64,000 bases of DNA from assembly GCA_949130495.1 (NCBI GenBank), contig OX422219.1, positions 263,733,111 to 263,797,110 of the forward strand. The letters run 5' to 3'. The notes below the pieces were generated by a model that saw nothing but the letters and a program-made list of their open reading frames with translations, was not told the DNA's origin and searched no databases. Positions 46,520 to 57,930 of this stretch are shown here, piece by piece. Position numbers and translations under genes: made by a program. Numbering within the stretch: position 1 is the stretch's first letter; each line of letters begins with the position of its first letter. Origin of the DNA: Sambucus nigra (taxonomy: Eukaryota; Streptophyta; Magnoliopsida; Dipsacales; Adoxaceae).

Positions 46520-47260
46520 CAGACTGAGGAGGAGCATGTCGAGCATTTGCGACAGGTCCTACAGACACTACGTGAGCATCAACTATATTTAAAATATGAG
46601 AAGTGTGGGTTTTGGCTTCGGGAAGTTCAGTTTTTTGGGCATATTTTGTCTGAAATGGGAATATCGATGGATCCTTGCAAGGTATCAGTAGTGAGAGAGT
46701 GGGGACAACCCATGACACCAACAGAGGTGCACAGTTTCTTGGGATTGGCCGGTTATTACAGAAATTTTATCCGGGGTTTCTCAATGATTGCGGCCGTAAG
46801 GGCGTACCATTTGTTTGGGACGATGCATGTCAGTTGGCATTCGACGAGATGAAAGATAAGTTGACTTCAGCACCCGTACTAGCACTGCCCAAGCCCGGAG
46901 TGGAGTACTTGGTTTACACTGACACATCATTACATGGGCTTGGTGGAGTATTACAGTAGGAAGAGAAGGCTATAGCTTATGCCTCTAGAAAGCTTAAGCC
47001 TCAAGAGAAGAATTACCCCACCCACGACTTGGATCTTGCAACAGTGGTATTTGCTCTTCGGATATGGAGACATTATTTATTGGGGGAGAAATTTTGCCTA
47101 TTCAAGGATCACAAGTCACTTCAGTATTTGTTCACTCAGTGGGAGTTGAGCATGCGTCAACGCAGGTGGCTTGAGTTCGTAAAGGATTATCAGTTTGAGA
47201 CGCATTACCACCCGGGGAAGGCTAACGTGGTAGCAGACCCATTGAGCCGAAGACCGGTAG
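46520..47260 (+). pseudogene. Tekay-2 RT C-terminus and RNase H
   Basis: Resumes in RT just after the catalytic motif (cagactgaggaggagcat corresponds to 14732 in Tekay-1). It continues through [25 protein letters not shown] and [15 protein letters not shown] to RNase H ([33 protein letters not shown] and similar). In RNase H the Glu of the ELA motif has become Asp, and an in-frame TAG stands at 46957-46959 at the same codon as in Tekay-1. A frameshift near 46800 separates two open parts. Confidence 0.9.
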
Positions 47261-48836
47261 GTGAGTTGGATGCGATGTGGAAGGCGAAATGGAAGGAACT
47301 AGGACATCAGGATGCAGTTACCCGATCATTTATGTGAGTCATGACTGTTACACCTCAGATTGTGACAAGGGTAGTTCAAGATCGAGAAATATATCCATTT
47401 TTTCAGGAGAAAATTTGACAACTTTTTGCCGTGGGAGCAGAGTCTTACTCAGTGAGTTCAGAAGGGGGCTTGCGCTTTAACGGTAGATTGATTGTTCCAG
47501 ATGGTGTGGATTTGCGGCATGCTGTGATGACAGAGTCGCACGGATTTAGATTTGCGGTACATCCTAGTGGGGATAAGATGTACCAAGATATGCGACGACA
47601 GTATTGGTGGAGCGGGATGAAAAGAGATATTGCTGAGTTTGTCTCTAAATGTGCCACTTGTCAGTTAGTGAAAGTGGACCATCAGAAGCTTGCTGGGTTT
47701 TTTCAGCCATTAGAGATCCCGATGCGGAAATGGGAGAGAATTTCCATAGACTTCATCATAGGGTTACCTACTTCTCAGAGGGGTCACGATTCCATATGGG
47801 TGATTATGGATCAGTTGAATAAGGTAGCTCACTTTTTGCTAGTTCGGACTGATTAGTCTACGGGACAGTACGCCCAGATTTTTATTGCCGAGGTAGTGAG
47901 GTTACATGGGATACCGCTTAATATTGTGTCCGATCGGGACAAGATTTTCGTATCCCAATTTTGGGAGAGTTTTTACGAGGCCATGGGTACCGAGGTGCGT
48001 TTGAGTACGGCCTATCACCCGCAGGCAGATGGGCAGACAAAACGTACAAATTAGATGTTCGAATATATGCTAGGTATGTGTATCCTAGACTTTGGGGGAG
48101 GTTAGGAGCAGTACCTTCCACTAGTGGAGTTTGCGTATAATAGCTCCTATCAGTTCACCATCGGTATGGATTCATTTGAGGCACTTTATGTTAGACCTTG
48201 TCGTTCGCCTGCATGTTGGTTAGAAGTGGGGGCCAATAAGCTACTTGGACTAGAGGTAATTCAGGACACGTCTGCCAGGATTGAAATGATTCGGAGTCGT
48301 ATTCGGGTAGCCCAAGATAGACAAAAAATCTACGCTGATGCGAAACAGTTCTTTTGGAAATTCAGTGTGGGGGACCAGGTGTTATTGCGGGTATCTCCTA
48401 TGAAGGGGATCATGAGATTTGGAAAGAAGGGGAAATTGACGCCTAGATATGGAGAACCATTTCCTATAATTGAGAGAGTTGAATCGGTTGCTTATAGATT
48501 GGGGTTATCGGAGCACTTGCGTAGGATACATGATGTCTTTCATATTTCTTTGTTGAGGCGATATCTCCGAGATGAGTTAGATCACACTCATGTTGCATTA
48601 GAGGAGATCGATTTGCAGCCAGATAGTTCTTATGAGGAGAGACCGGTAGCGATATTAGACCATAGCGAGAGACGATTGAGATCAAAAGTAGTTCCGTTGG
48701 TGCGTGTCCAGTGGGAGCACCATAACATTGAGGAGTCTACTTGGGAGCATGAGGATGAAATGCACGACATATACCTAGCATTATTTTTACCAGGTATGCT
48801 TTTATTTTCCCAATTTTGGGACAAAATTCCGTTATA
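47260..48836 (+). pseudogene. Tekay-2 integrase with chromodomain-like tail
   Basis: Open pieces are 47431-47856 and 48124-48837; most of the middle is readable. Motifs are HPSGDKMY and YWWSGM, C..C in SKCATCQLVKV, SIDFIIGLP, VSDRDKIFVSQFW, and a TDGQTKRTN end motif in which the catalytic Glu is replaced by Lys. The GPY/F region and tail VQWEHHNIEESTWEHE complete it. Stops occur at 47335, 47417, 47854, 48052 and 48103. Confidence 0.9.
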
Positions 48837-48845
48837 AGGGGGAAG
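48835..48845 (+). other. Polypurine tract of Tekay-2
   Basis: taagggggaag directly before the truncated 3' LTR. Confidence 0.8.
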
Positions 48846-48847
48846 TA

Positions 48848-48884
48848 TATAATACCTCATAATTTTAATGACTTTTAATACGAG
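48848..48884 (+). repeat. 37-bp stub of the Tekay-2 3' LTR
   Basis: TATAATACCTCATAATTTTA corresponds to TGTAATACCCCGTATTTTTA in the intact LTRs; homology is lost by about 48884, where LTR D starts. Confidence 0.7.
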
Positions 48885-49475
48885 TGTTGACGCGAAAATT
48901 CTACGTCTACGTGGACCAATCAGAATAGGACACCTGCCATTCTACATGGCAATATTCATACTTGCTCGACACCCGAGGAGGCACCCGAATAGAGTTGGTC
49001 GGCACCCGAGGAGAGTTGGTCGGCATACCAACCAACTCAAGGAAGACAAACCATCCAGAAGATCAAAAGCCATTAGAAGAAGACTCACCAATAGTCATAG
49101 AACCCTTGAAGACCAACAGTTACATTCATTGTATATAGATATAAATGTCTGAATATATAAAGACATTGTATCTCTTTAACTCCCATCACTATAAATACAT
49201 ACATCCCCTTAACCAAAAAGGGGGATTTGGAAGAGACACAATCTAAACAACAAACAAATTCTCTACACATCTCTTTCTCTACACCATAATGTGCTATTGT
49301 AAAATCGTGGGAATAAAAGAACAGTGGATGTAGGCTTTATTCATAGACGAACCACTTTAAAAACCTCCGTCTCTTATATGTTTGATGTGAATGTTTATCT
49401 TCATCTTCAATCTCATCCTCATCATTTATCTGCTGTTGATGCCACTAAAATGGCAGAGGCCATTTTCTATCTTCA
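48885..49475 (+). repeat. 5' LTR of non-coding element D (591 bp)
   Basis: Starts TGTTGACGCG and ends cttca six bases before a strong primer site. A TATA box (tataaata, 49190) and the phrase gtggatgtaggctttattca plus acgaaccac (49324-49352), typical of Tat-like LTRs, support it. It contains the first gagttggtcggca repeats of this element (49012-49033). Confidence 0.8.
49190..49197 (+). promoter_or_regulatory. TATA box in LTR D
   Basis: TATAAATA about 285 bp before the LTR end, in the usual place for an LTR promoter. Confidence 0.6.
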
Positions 49476-49481
49476 ATAGAT

Positions 49482-49498
49482 TGGCGCCGTCTGTGGGA
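49482..49498 (+). other. Primer binding site of element D
   Basis: tggcgccgtctgtggga, a common gypsy (Tat/LARD-type) primer site. Confidence 0.85.
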
Positions 49499-50454
49499 AC
49501 ATGTTACAAGCATTGTTCTCCATCAAAAGCTAAGTTTTTATTTTCTCTACGTATAACTAATTATATGTTATGCACGCATCTTTTTGTTCAAATCATGATT
49601 CTCATATGTTTATATCCATAAACTTAGAGATCAATTCAATTATATGATGAAGATACATCTTCTGATTTAATCATAATTTTTATATGAATGAATTCATTGA
49701 TTAATTTTAATTTGGGAATATGTAAAACAGTAGATTTCATAATTTTATAAGTTTTTTACGAATCCTGATATATAGTGATTCTCAAAATTTTGTGGGTATA
49801 CATGTTTAAAGCATCGGTTAAATCAATTCATTCAAACCCAACATGTGTCTGAATTTCATAATATGAAAAGACAGTTTCAATCAAAAGTTTTTTTTAACAT
49901 CAAAAGCAAGAGTTAGTATTTTTAAATCCTCCGAAACAACACATCTGTTCATTGGACCAGATCTTCAAAAACTCCTAAATCAATTAGAGAAACAGGTGCC
50001 AAAAAATGAAGTGTAAATCTTCGAAAGGTGCCAAATCGGACAAATAAAACCCATCTAAGTTTTATCCATTAGATGACAGACGATTTATATACTGAGTACC
50101 CAGAAGTAATCAAATCCGTTTTCTATCAATTAATTTCAACGCAGATGAGGGTTGGACCAACTGTACTCTACACGCGCAAATCGTTTTGAAATTTTTAATC
50201 CCATGTAGAAAATATGAAAGATGGAATCAACATATCAGAAATCTTCTATGCCGAAATATAGATCCGGTATGATAAAATATTCAGGTACGTCAAGAGAAAC
50301 TGTATAATCTTGAGGTTAGGGAGGTGATCGGCCATAATCAGTAAGGTTGTTCGATGTGGCTACCAAGTTTTCTTGTACAAGACCGACTGAATCTATTCGA
50401 CGGAATCGGCAATACTGTTATGATACCAAGAATTTTCTTAAATTAAAAGTTGCT

Positions 50455-50790
50455 CAGGTCGGGGGTTCTCGAAAACTGGTCGACACCTACTGGTGTTCAG
50501 AAGCATTTGATACCGGTCAGCAAAACCAATTGCTGGTCGAAAGTATCTATCGATCTTAACCAATGAATTATACTCGAATACCCCGACCATGTATTGATGG
50601 TCGGCGTTATATATAGTTGGTCGGGGGAAATCAACTGGTGGTCGGCACTGGTCGGCACCATCCAGCGTTGGTCGGAACCAGCAAAACAAGTCGACGATCA
50701 TCTACTTCTTGGTCGGTGACGTCTAATGTTGGTCGGTGACCATCCAACCTACTCCAGGTCGTCAACATCCACAGTTGGTCGGTAGCCAAA
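50455..50790. repeat. Dispersed TTGGTCGG words in element D
   Basis: At least eight ggtcgg/ggtcggc words in 330 bp, spaced irregularly (for example 50599, 50627, 50639, 50648, 50669, 50711, 50734, 50777), often preceded by gtt or tgg. Confidence 0.75.
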
Positions 50791-51755
50791 GAGATAAAAC
50801 AAATAAAGATTTCTTTGAGGGTGATGGGTTTCAGACCTCACATTTGGGACCCAAATTTATTTGACTTCAACAAAATAAAGTTCTGCTGTTTAAGAAGAAC
50901 TTTTGGTTTATTACATCAACTTATAAATTGAGTATTTGCTATAGTACCACATATATATATCTCTACACATTTATATTTCCAAGCTTTATATGGAGTACCA
51001 CCCCCTTATGCTTCAAAGCGTTACGTAAGAATAATTTTTGAAAACCAATTGATGTTTAAATTTTTATCTGGAGTTCCATTAATTTTACAAAATCTCTAGA
51101 TTACACAATTAGGCGTTACATATGACATATTTGATAAAAATTTGCTCATATTGACATACGACATAACATATTACTTTATGTTTTGATATTTTTATTGCTC
51201 GAGCAAATACATATCATATATTGATTGGATGACTAAATTATTCTCATGATTAATTGATTTAGTCTCCACAGATGCTCGAGCAAATTATTAAATTCCACAG
51301 CTACAAGATTCAGTGCCGACGAATGCTCGAAAACAATCTTAAACTTCTGGAAAATATTATCATTGATCGACATTATGAAATTTTACCTCAGCGAGGCACT
51401 ATTGATTTTATTATTGCTCTGATATATGCTCAAGCACGAATTATTATCTAGATCCATTCTATATTCAGCTCAGCATGGATCTCGGCCCAATAAAGTACTC
51501 GACCATATTCTTATGTTCTGGAATATTATCCTTGTTTGGAATTATGCAATTTTCCTCGACAGATCAGCCAGACACTTTATTATTATTCCGAATCATTCTT
51601 TATATCTATTCGGATGCATATTCTATATTCATCTCAGCACGGAGCTCGGCAAAATATTTATTATCATATATTCAGCTCCAAGGAAATCAGCATCAGTTAT
51701 GATATTATCTCCAACAGACTGTTGGTCGGGAAAATTCTTCTCTCTATATATACTC

Positions 51756-51890
51756 AGCAACTACCAACTAAGGTTGGTCGGCATATCAACAACCACCAAC
51801 TACGGTTGGTCGGCATAACAACAACCACTAATTACAATTGGTCGGCATATCAGCAATCACCAACTAAGGTTGGTTGGCATCAACAAACTT
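51756..51890. repeat. 32-33-bp tandem repeat (x4) in element D
   Basis: Four copies of ccaactaaggttggtcggca plus atatcaacaac; the ggttggtcgg word recurs near 51773, 51805, 51837 and 51870. Confidence 0.85.
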
Positions 51891-51941
51891 AACCAATAAT
51901 GTTGGCATAACAATCATGCAAGGCAAAGCTTGTTTGATCAC

Positions 51942-52019
51942 GGGTGACCTCAAGGGGCATCCTAAACTAGGCAAGAAAATGGGTGACCTCACGGGGCATC
52001 CACAGTCTAGGCACCAAGG
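51942..52019. repeat. 39-bp tandem pair in element D
   Basis: gggtgacctcaaggggcatc at 51942 and gggtgacctcacggggcatc at 51981, each followed by c(t/a)..actaggca-like sequence. A related gggtgac word follows the Tekay-3 insertion at 62527. Confidence 0.85.
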
Positions 52020-52086
52020 TAATCCTGAAAAGATAACTACAACTAAGCAAGATCATGGGATGAAAATCATTCCATTGCTTGGGCAC

Positions 52087-52091
52087 TTATG
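52087..52091. repeat. Left target-site duplication of Tekay-3
   Basis: TTATG, identical to 62524-62528 on the other side of the element. Confidence 0.95.
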
Positions 52092-55000
52092 TGTAATACC
52101 CCGTATTTTTATGCAATATTAATTTGGGGGATTTATTAAATTTAATGAGAGTGTATTATTTAATAAAAATCCGGAAATTAATTATGTTATAATTATTGAC
52201 GTGACGTGAGTTAGTAATTATATGAAATTTTTGAATATTACTTATGAGCATAGTAATATATGATATTGATTATAGTAAATGTCACGAGTGAATGAAATGG
52301 CAGTTTTGGAAATTTTAGTCGGGACGCGCCCGTGTCGCGTCGGGATTAATTATTAATATATAAAAGTGAATATTTTATAAGTTGTTCGTATGATCGTTTT
52401 GAGTGCGCCAACGCGTCCGGAAGGGTCGAGATAGTCAGAAAAGTGTACCCGGGGGTTTAGTTTGGGTCTCAGGGTGTTTTTAGGCCTAATTAGTGACCCG
52501 GGAGGGCATTTTGGTCATTTTACAAAATAGGGTAAGTCAACCCACGAATTTTAGCAGCCTTTATCAGCTGGTTAAGTTATCCTTTTAGGGTTAGAACCTA
52601 CAAAATCCTAGAACGGCCATTAGAGAAGAGAGGAGAGACCTTTCAAGGAGATTCAAGGCCAAAACACCACCGTTTGCACCGCCGTCACCACCAACGCGTA
52701 GATCGCGAGGAGGAGAACGCAACCACACCAATACCAGCAGGAAACCAGACCTCTGAAATCCCAGGCAAGTGTTTAACTTGCGTATTTTCGTTGGTGCAAT
52801 ATTCATATTAGTTAGGAATGATTAGGAGTATAATCTATGGAAGAAAACCCCACTTTTTGATAGGAATTTGCATGTAGAAAAGATTAAAACCATATTCTGG
52901 AAGTCTTATATGATGTAGATGATTGACCCACGAATTTTGATGATTATGTAGAAGGAAATTCTGGAGAAAAACTGATTAGAACAGAAGTTAAGAAAACTTA
53001 GGGTTCTTGATGATTAGATGAGATTTTAGGTTGTTTAATCATGTTTAATAATGGTTATACGCATGCTTAACGTTAGAAACATCTGGTAATATGTTATTAT
53101 GTTTGTGGTATAAGTTTTGGGACGATTAGGGTTGGAAAATATGGATTTGGATGAAGAATTTTGGTAAAACCCGTAACTGCACTTCTGCAGGATTTCGCAG
53201 ACCTGCTTGATCGATCGATCGACCCTAGAGCGTCGATCGATCGAAGGTTCGATCGATCGAGCCCCAGCCGTCGATCGATCGACCCTTCCTGGCAGCCTCT
53301 TATTTCCCCATGTTTAATTAGTTTAATTAATTTATCGCGGAATAATTCTTGGGCATTATGAATAAAATGTTTTGGGATATAGGAGTGACCAGTAGGACAT
53401 ATGGTTGAGTGTTGAGAACTTCATTATGAGACAATAATTGTGTTTTAGGGACATTTATTTGAGGAACGAGGAAACTACGTATTTCAAGTGAGAGATTACG
53501 TCGAATACCTATGATAGTGAATAGATGTCTACCTACTGAATTTGTTACTTGGATGGATAGAACCCATGAGTGTTCCATAACTAGTGAGAAAACCCTTCGA
53601 GTTAAGGTTAGAGACGAAACCTTATGCGTAATACTAATAATGTGAAATTAAGGATAAATGTTGTAATTATGGGTAACGAGAGTGACCTATATTAATATGA
53701 TGAAAGTAGTATATTTATATGATTGTGTGTGCATATATTATATACATGTGAAAAACGTACCCGCGCTACTTGTTATCCCTGAGGTTACCGCGCTGGGACG
53801 GTCTTATCATGTGTTGCCTTACGGGGGATATTGATTCGTACCCTAGAAGATAGGAATCCTAGGTACAGGCTATCGAATCGGTAGTCACGGTCCTAAGAGA
53901 CGCGAGGGTATGTGCTGACCTCTTGGACTTGGAAACTATACTTCGCCTCAATATTGTTTGTGTTTGTATTGATACAGTTCGAGAGTGATTCCGAACTTGT
54001 ATTTCCCTTAGTACGATTGATACGGGGATTGGATAGCAGAGTATGCCCGCACCATAATTTTTATGTGGGGTGCCATTAGAATATATATATTACACGAGTA
54101 TTTAATATATATGAAGTTCTGAAACTGGGAACTACCTACTGTGATTTGGTAAGTAAGTCATGTTTGATGAATCAGATTGGAAATACTTGTTTTATGAGAG
54201 TATAATATGACACTGGGAAACTTTATAAATTAATGAAGCTAAAACGAGAGTTGTGCTACACTTTGAAAGTACCCTCTTCACACGTTGACATTGTTTGGTT
54301 TTTAAAACTTATGAGTAAGTTAAGATAAACTAAATTATTGGGAAGGTTAGTATGATAATATGTTAAGTTAAACCATTTGGGGAAGGTTAGTACGATAGGC
54401 GTGCACACTAGAAGAGAGGTGAGAATTTCTCAAGAGAGTGTCAAACTAATATGTTATTGCATTGGCCTGTATCAATTTAAATACTTGCTAAACTAATTTT
54501 AAATCATACACACTTTCGGGCTCTGACCCGTTTTATCTCTCCCTCTCCCCCTTGTATATATATATATGTATGTATTTCAGGTGCCCAGCCACAGGGGCGT
54601 CTTGCTTAGGATCTTTTGAAAGGAACGCGCTGCAGCTTAGGTGGGAGTTGCAGGTCTTTTGATTAGACGACTTCGTTCATTCAGATCCACTCCTAGCATT
54701 TTCATTCAGATGGGCATGTGTAGCCCTTTCCATTATTTCTTTATGTTGGGACATTGTTATTTCAGTTATTTCCTAGTTCGTTATTTTGGGATTTTGTTCA
54801 GGACGGATGTATTACTTTATTTTCTCGCATGTTGACATTCGTTGATGAATGTTTTATATATTGGATTCTTTCGTTCCAGTTTATTGTGGTGTGAATCTTA
54901 TTCATTGAGCTTTGTTAATAAATTAAATAAATATTTTCTTTAAATAAAATTTGGAAGTTAATGTTTAAAATTGGTTTTGACAGTTAGCTTAATTATTTAG

Positions 55001-55119
55001 GGTGTTAATTGGAAAGTTTCTTTTTACGACAGTGATGCTAAGAATGAACCAAACTGTTCACCTTGATTTAATTTAATAAAGGGGTGATCGCCCGGTATTT
55101 AATTAGGCGGGGTGTCACA
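52092..55119 (+). repeat. 5' LTR of Tekay-3
   Basis: Runs from TGTAATACCCC to GGTGTCACA, 3028 bp, nearly identical to 59494-62523. Short open frames inside it (for example around 52600-52800, 53161-53361 and 54641-54835) recur with the same peptide in the other LTR; they are by-products of LTR identity, not genes. Confidence 0.96.
53207..53284. repeat. TCGATCGATCGA palindrome cluster, Tekay-3 5' LTR
   Basis: Four near-perfect words in 78 bp: tgatcgatcgatcgac, cgtcgatcgatcgaagg, ttcgatcgatcgagcc and cgtcgatcgatcgaccc. This is the best-preserved version in the window. Confidence 0.9.
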
Positions 55120-55121
55120 GG

Positions 55122-55133
55122 TGGTATCAGAGC
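55122..55133 (+). other. Primer binding site of Tekay-3
   Basis: TGGTATCAGAGC, exact initiator tRNA-Met type, two bases after the LTR. Confidence 0.93.
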
Positions 55134-55308
55134 ATCAGGTTCTAGTGTCCTTAGGATCTGTACGGCTTATTTCGCTTTCAGCCTAACATCTTTGATATAG
55201 AGCCCTAATACTAGGAATGTTGTGTTCACCTCTATACTTTGGGAATTCGTGCTTCTGCGATTTGTTTATTTGAATGATGAACTCATCCAAATTTACTTAA
55301 ATTTTCAG

Positions 55309-56080
55309 ATGGATCGTTGAGAAGAACTAGCTAATGACGTTCAGGGAGTCAACGAGCAAAATCGACTTACACCTCAGATATCTCCAGAGAGCGTATCAAC
55401 CGCCGAGTTTGCTGGTATTGTGGCACAGGCAGTTACCACTGCAGTCTTACAGTATCAAGAACGCAGCACACAGATTTTGAGGGGCAAAAGATCTAGAGAG
55501 TATAGTCAGTCTGTCATGACTGGAAATAACAAGTGCGTAAAGATGCAAAGATCACAACCACAACCCCTTCAAGAACGTGAAAACCACAAAGGTAACAAAT
55601 TGTGTAAGGAAACCCGAAAGCGTCAGGGTCAACAAAATCGGGGGCAAGGTGAAGCCATGAAGAGGTGTTTCAAATGTGGTATGGATGGTCATGAACGTCG
55701 AACTTGTTCGGATCAGTCTGGAAAGGAACTTCAACCCAACCAGGGAGAACTTTCAGGACTCTGCTATAAATGTATACAGCCGGGTCATAAGTGGAGGGAT
55801 TGTCCTCACCTTGACATAGTTCTTCCGCAAATTTACCATCAAGGTCAGCGAGATCAGGGAAAAAGCGAGACTAGTCAACAATGTAGTGAAGTGAAGCAGT
55901 TTCGAGGGAGGTGCTTCCAATGTGGCAGACATGGCCATAGACGTCAGGATTGCTCAGAGAAGGATAGGGCCCCACGGCCGGAAGGTGCTAGTAATGAACC
56001 TCAGAAGCCAGCTCCATCACCCTTTCCAATAGCCTCAGTTCAGCAGAAACAGTTACAATACGGACGTGTCCATAACGTCC
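55309..56080 (+). pseudogene. gag: Tekay-3 gag: no capsid, three zinc knuckles, stop at codon 4
   Basis: ATG at 55309 follows attttcag, but codon 4 is TGA (55318-55320), where Tekay-2 has CGA. After that, the frame is open all the way into RT. The N-terminal helix ([20 protein letters not shown]) is kept. The capsid core and Gln-rich linker present in Tekay-1 are absent; a basic Lys/Gln/Arg-rich segment stands in their place. Three CCHC knuckles follow: [14 protein letters not shown] (55666-55707), [14 protein letters not shown] (55762-55803) and [14 protein letters not shown] (55912-55953). Only the third corresponds to the single knuckle of Tekay-1. A product from a downstream start would be a nucleocapsid-like RNA-binding protein fused to pol, unable to build a normal particle. 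Confidence 0.88.
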
Positions 56081-56600
56081 ACCAGGCAGTAGCTCCACAG
56101 GCACCACCCGCGATTGAGGGTATGTTTTCTATACATGAAACTATGGATCGAGTTTTGTTTAATATTGAGGCAATGTACTACTTTTTAGCTACTCATTTTG
56201 TGAATACCTTAGGGTTAGTAGTCACAGCTGAGAGCACAGTGACGTGTGTAGACTCACCATTGGGGAGTGGGTCACTTATTTTCTTTACATACCGGGGAGT
56301 GGGGATAGAGATCGGTAGTCTGGTATTACCTGCGTACATGTTAGTTTTAGACATGCATGAGCACGATGTTATTATTGGTATGGATTGGCTCGCAGCTTAT
56401 AGAGCCATGATTGATTGCTTCAGTGGGAGCATTATTTTTGCCATTCCGGGGCAAGAGATGTTTGTAGTGGCGATGTCTCGCCCAGAGGGAGGCTCGACCA
56501 CTCATTTGTATTACATAAAGGAGGATACCTCTAAGGAGGTTGTGATTCCTTTGGATTCGATCCCAGTTGTTAGGGAGTATTCCGACGTGTTTCAGGAGAT
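56081..56600 (+). pseudogene. Tekay-3 protease, catalytic triplet lost
   Basis: In frame with gag. The retropepsin fold is recognisable (TMDRVLF...THFVNTLGL, then [23 protein letters not shown]), but the Asp-Thr-Gly seen in Tekay-1 reads Asn-Ile-Glu here (56161-56169, in [11 protein letters not shown]). The aspartate that makes the enzyme is missing, so no self-processing is expected. The rest of the domain is uninterrupted. Confidence 0.88.
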
Positions 56601-57360
56601 ACCAGGCCTACCCCCCAGTCGAGAGATAGACTTTGTTATAGATCTATTGCCAGATACGAGACCTATAGCACGCGCACCGTACCGTATGGCTCTGGCAGAG
56701 ATGCGAGAGCTACGAGATCAGATAGAGCAGCTGTTAGGTCAGGGCTTCATTCGCAGGAGTACCTCACCTTGGGGCGCTCTAGTTTTGTTTGTGAAGAAGA
56801 GAGATGGTTCACTAAGGTTGTGTGTGGACTACCGGGAGTTGAACAAGGTCACGATACGGAATAAGTATCCGTTGCCTCGAATCGATGATCTGTTCCAACA
56901 ACTGAGGGGAGCAACCTTCTTTTCGAAGATAGATCTGAGGTCGGGGTACCATCAGCTACGTATTAGGGAGCAGGATGTTTCGAAGACTGCTTTCTTGACG
57001 AGATATGGGCCTTATGAGTTCAGAGTGATGCCATTCGGCCTCACTAATGCTCCAGCCGTGTTCATGGACTTAATGAACTGAGTGTTCAGAGAGTTCTTGG
57101 ATCAGTTTGTCATTGTCTTCATAGATGACATCTGGATATATTCCCATTTCGAGGAGGAGCATGCCAAGCACTTGAGGCAGGTTCTCCAGACTCTGCGAGA
57201 GCATCAGCTGTATGCTAAGTACGAGAAGTGTGGATTTTGGTTGCGAGAAGTACAGTTCTTGGGCCATGTTGTTTCTGAGCAGGGGATGGCAGTTGACCCG
57301 AATAAGTGTCAGCGGTAAGGGAGTGGGGACAGCCCACGACACCGACAGAGGTGCGTAGTT
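56600..57360 (+). pseudogene. Tekay-3 reverse transcriptase, one stop and one frameshift
   Basis: Clear gypsy [54 protein letters not shown] and the catalytic FIDDIWIYS (about 57118-57144). TGA at 57079-57081 replaces an Arg codon between FGLTNAP and the catalytic motif. A one-base deletion at about 57308 ends the second open piece after DPNK. Otherwise the sequence is well preserved. Confidence 0.92.
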
Positions 57361-57930
57361 TCTTGGGGTTAGCCGGATACTACAGGAGAATTCATTCGGG
57401 GATTCTCCAAGATGGCGGGTCCATTGACGAATCTGACTCGCAAAAAGGGGTACCGTATGTTTGGGATGATGCTTGCCAATTAGCCTTCGACGAGCTGAAG
57501 GACAAGCTTACTTCAGCACCAGTCCTTGCTTTATCGAAATCGGGTGTGGAGTACCTGGTTTACACCGATGCGTCTTTACGGGGGCTTGGAGGAGTACTCC
57601 AGCAGGAGGAGAAGGCTATAGCTTTTGCTTCCCGCAAGCTTAAGCCACATGAGAAGAATTACCCCACACACGACCTGGAGTTAGCAGCGGTCGTATTTGC
57701 ATTGCGGATATGGAGACACTATCTATTGGGAGAGAAATTCCGTTTGTTCACAGACCATAAATCACTGCAGTATTTGTTCACTCAGCGAGAGCTGAATATG
57801 CGTCAACGCAGGTGGTTAGAGTTTGTGAAAGATTACCAGTTCGATATACAGTATCATCCGGGGAAAGACAACGTAGTTGCTGATGCGTTGAACCGTAGAC
57901 CGGTAGAGGATGTTGCGAACATTTGGAGAG
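57340..57930 (+). pseudogene. Tekay-3 connection and RNase H
   Basis: Between about 57387 and 57450 two compensating frameshifts scramble about 20 residues following [11 protein letters not shown]. RNase H proper is then intact. It shows [54 protein letters not shown] and [11 protein letters not shown], with all four acidic catalytic residues. The Gln codon that is TAG in Tekay-1 and Tekay-2 is CAG here. Confidence 0.92.

Larger units (their letters stand above)
49499..52091 (+). mobile_element. Non-coding interior of element D, left part
   Basis: AT-rich, with no gag or pol motif in any frame. It is dominated by the words TTGGTCGG, TGGTCGGCA and GCTCGAGCAAAT. TTGGTCGG-like words cluster at 50455-50790 and 51720-51880, and gctcgagcaaat occurs at 51198 and 51274. 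Element D resembles a large retrotransposon derivative (LARD-like) depending on another element for all proteins. It is interrupted at 52091 by Tekay-3 and resumes at 62529. Confidence 0.6.

Noticed and set aside
53207..53284. Regularly repeated TCGATCGATCGA blocks suggested a CRISPR-like array.
   Set aside because: The spacers are unequal and shared between copies, there are no cas genes, and the blocks sit inside plant LTRs.
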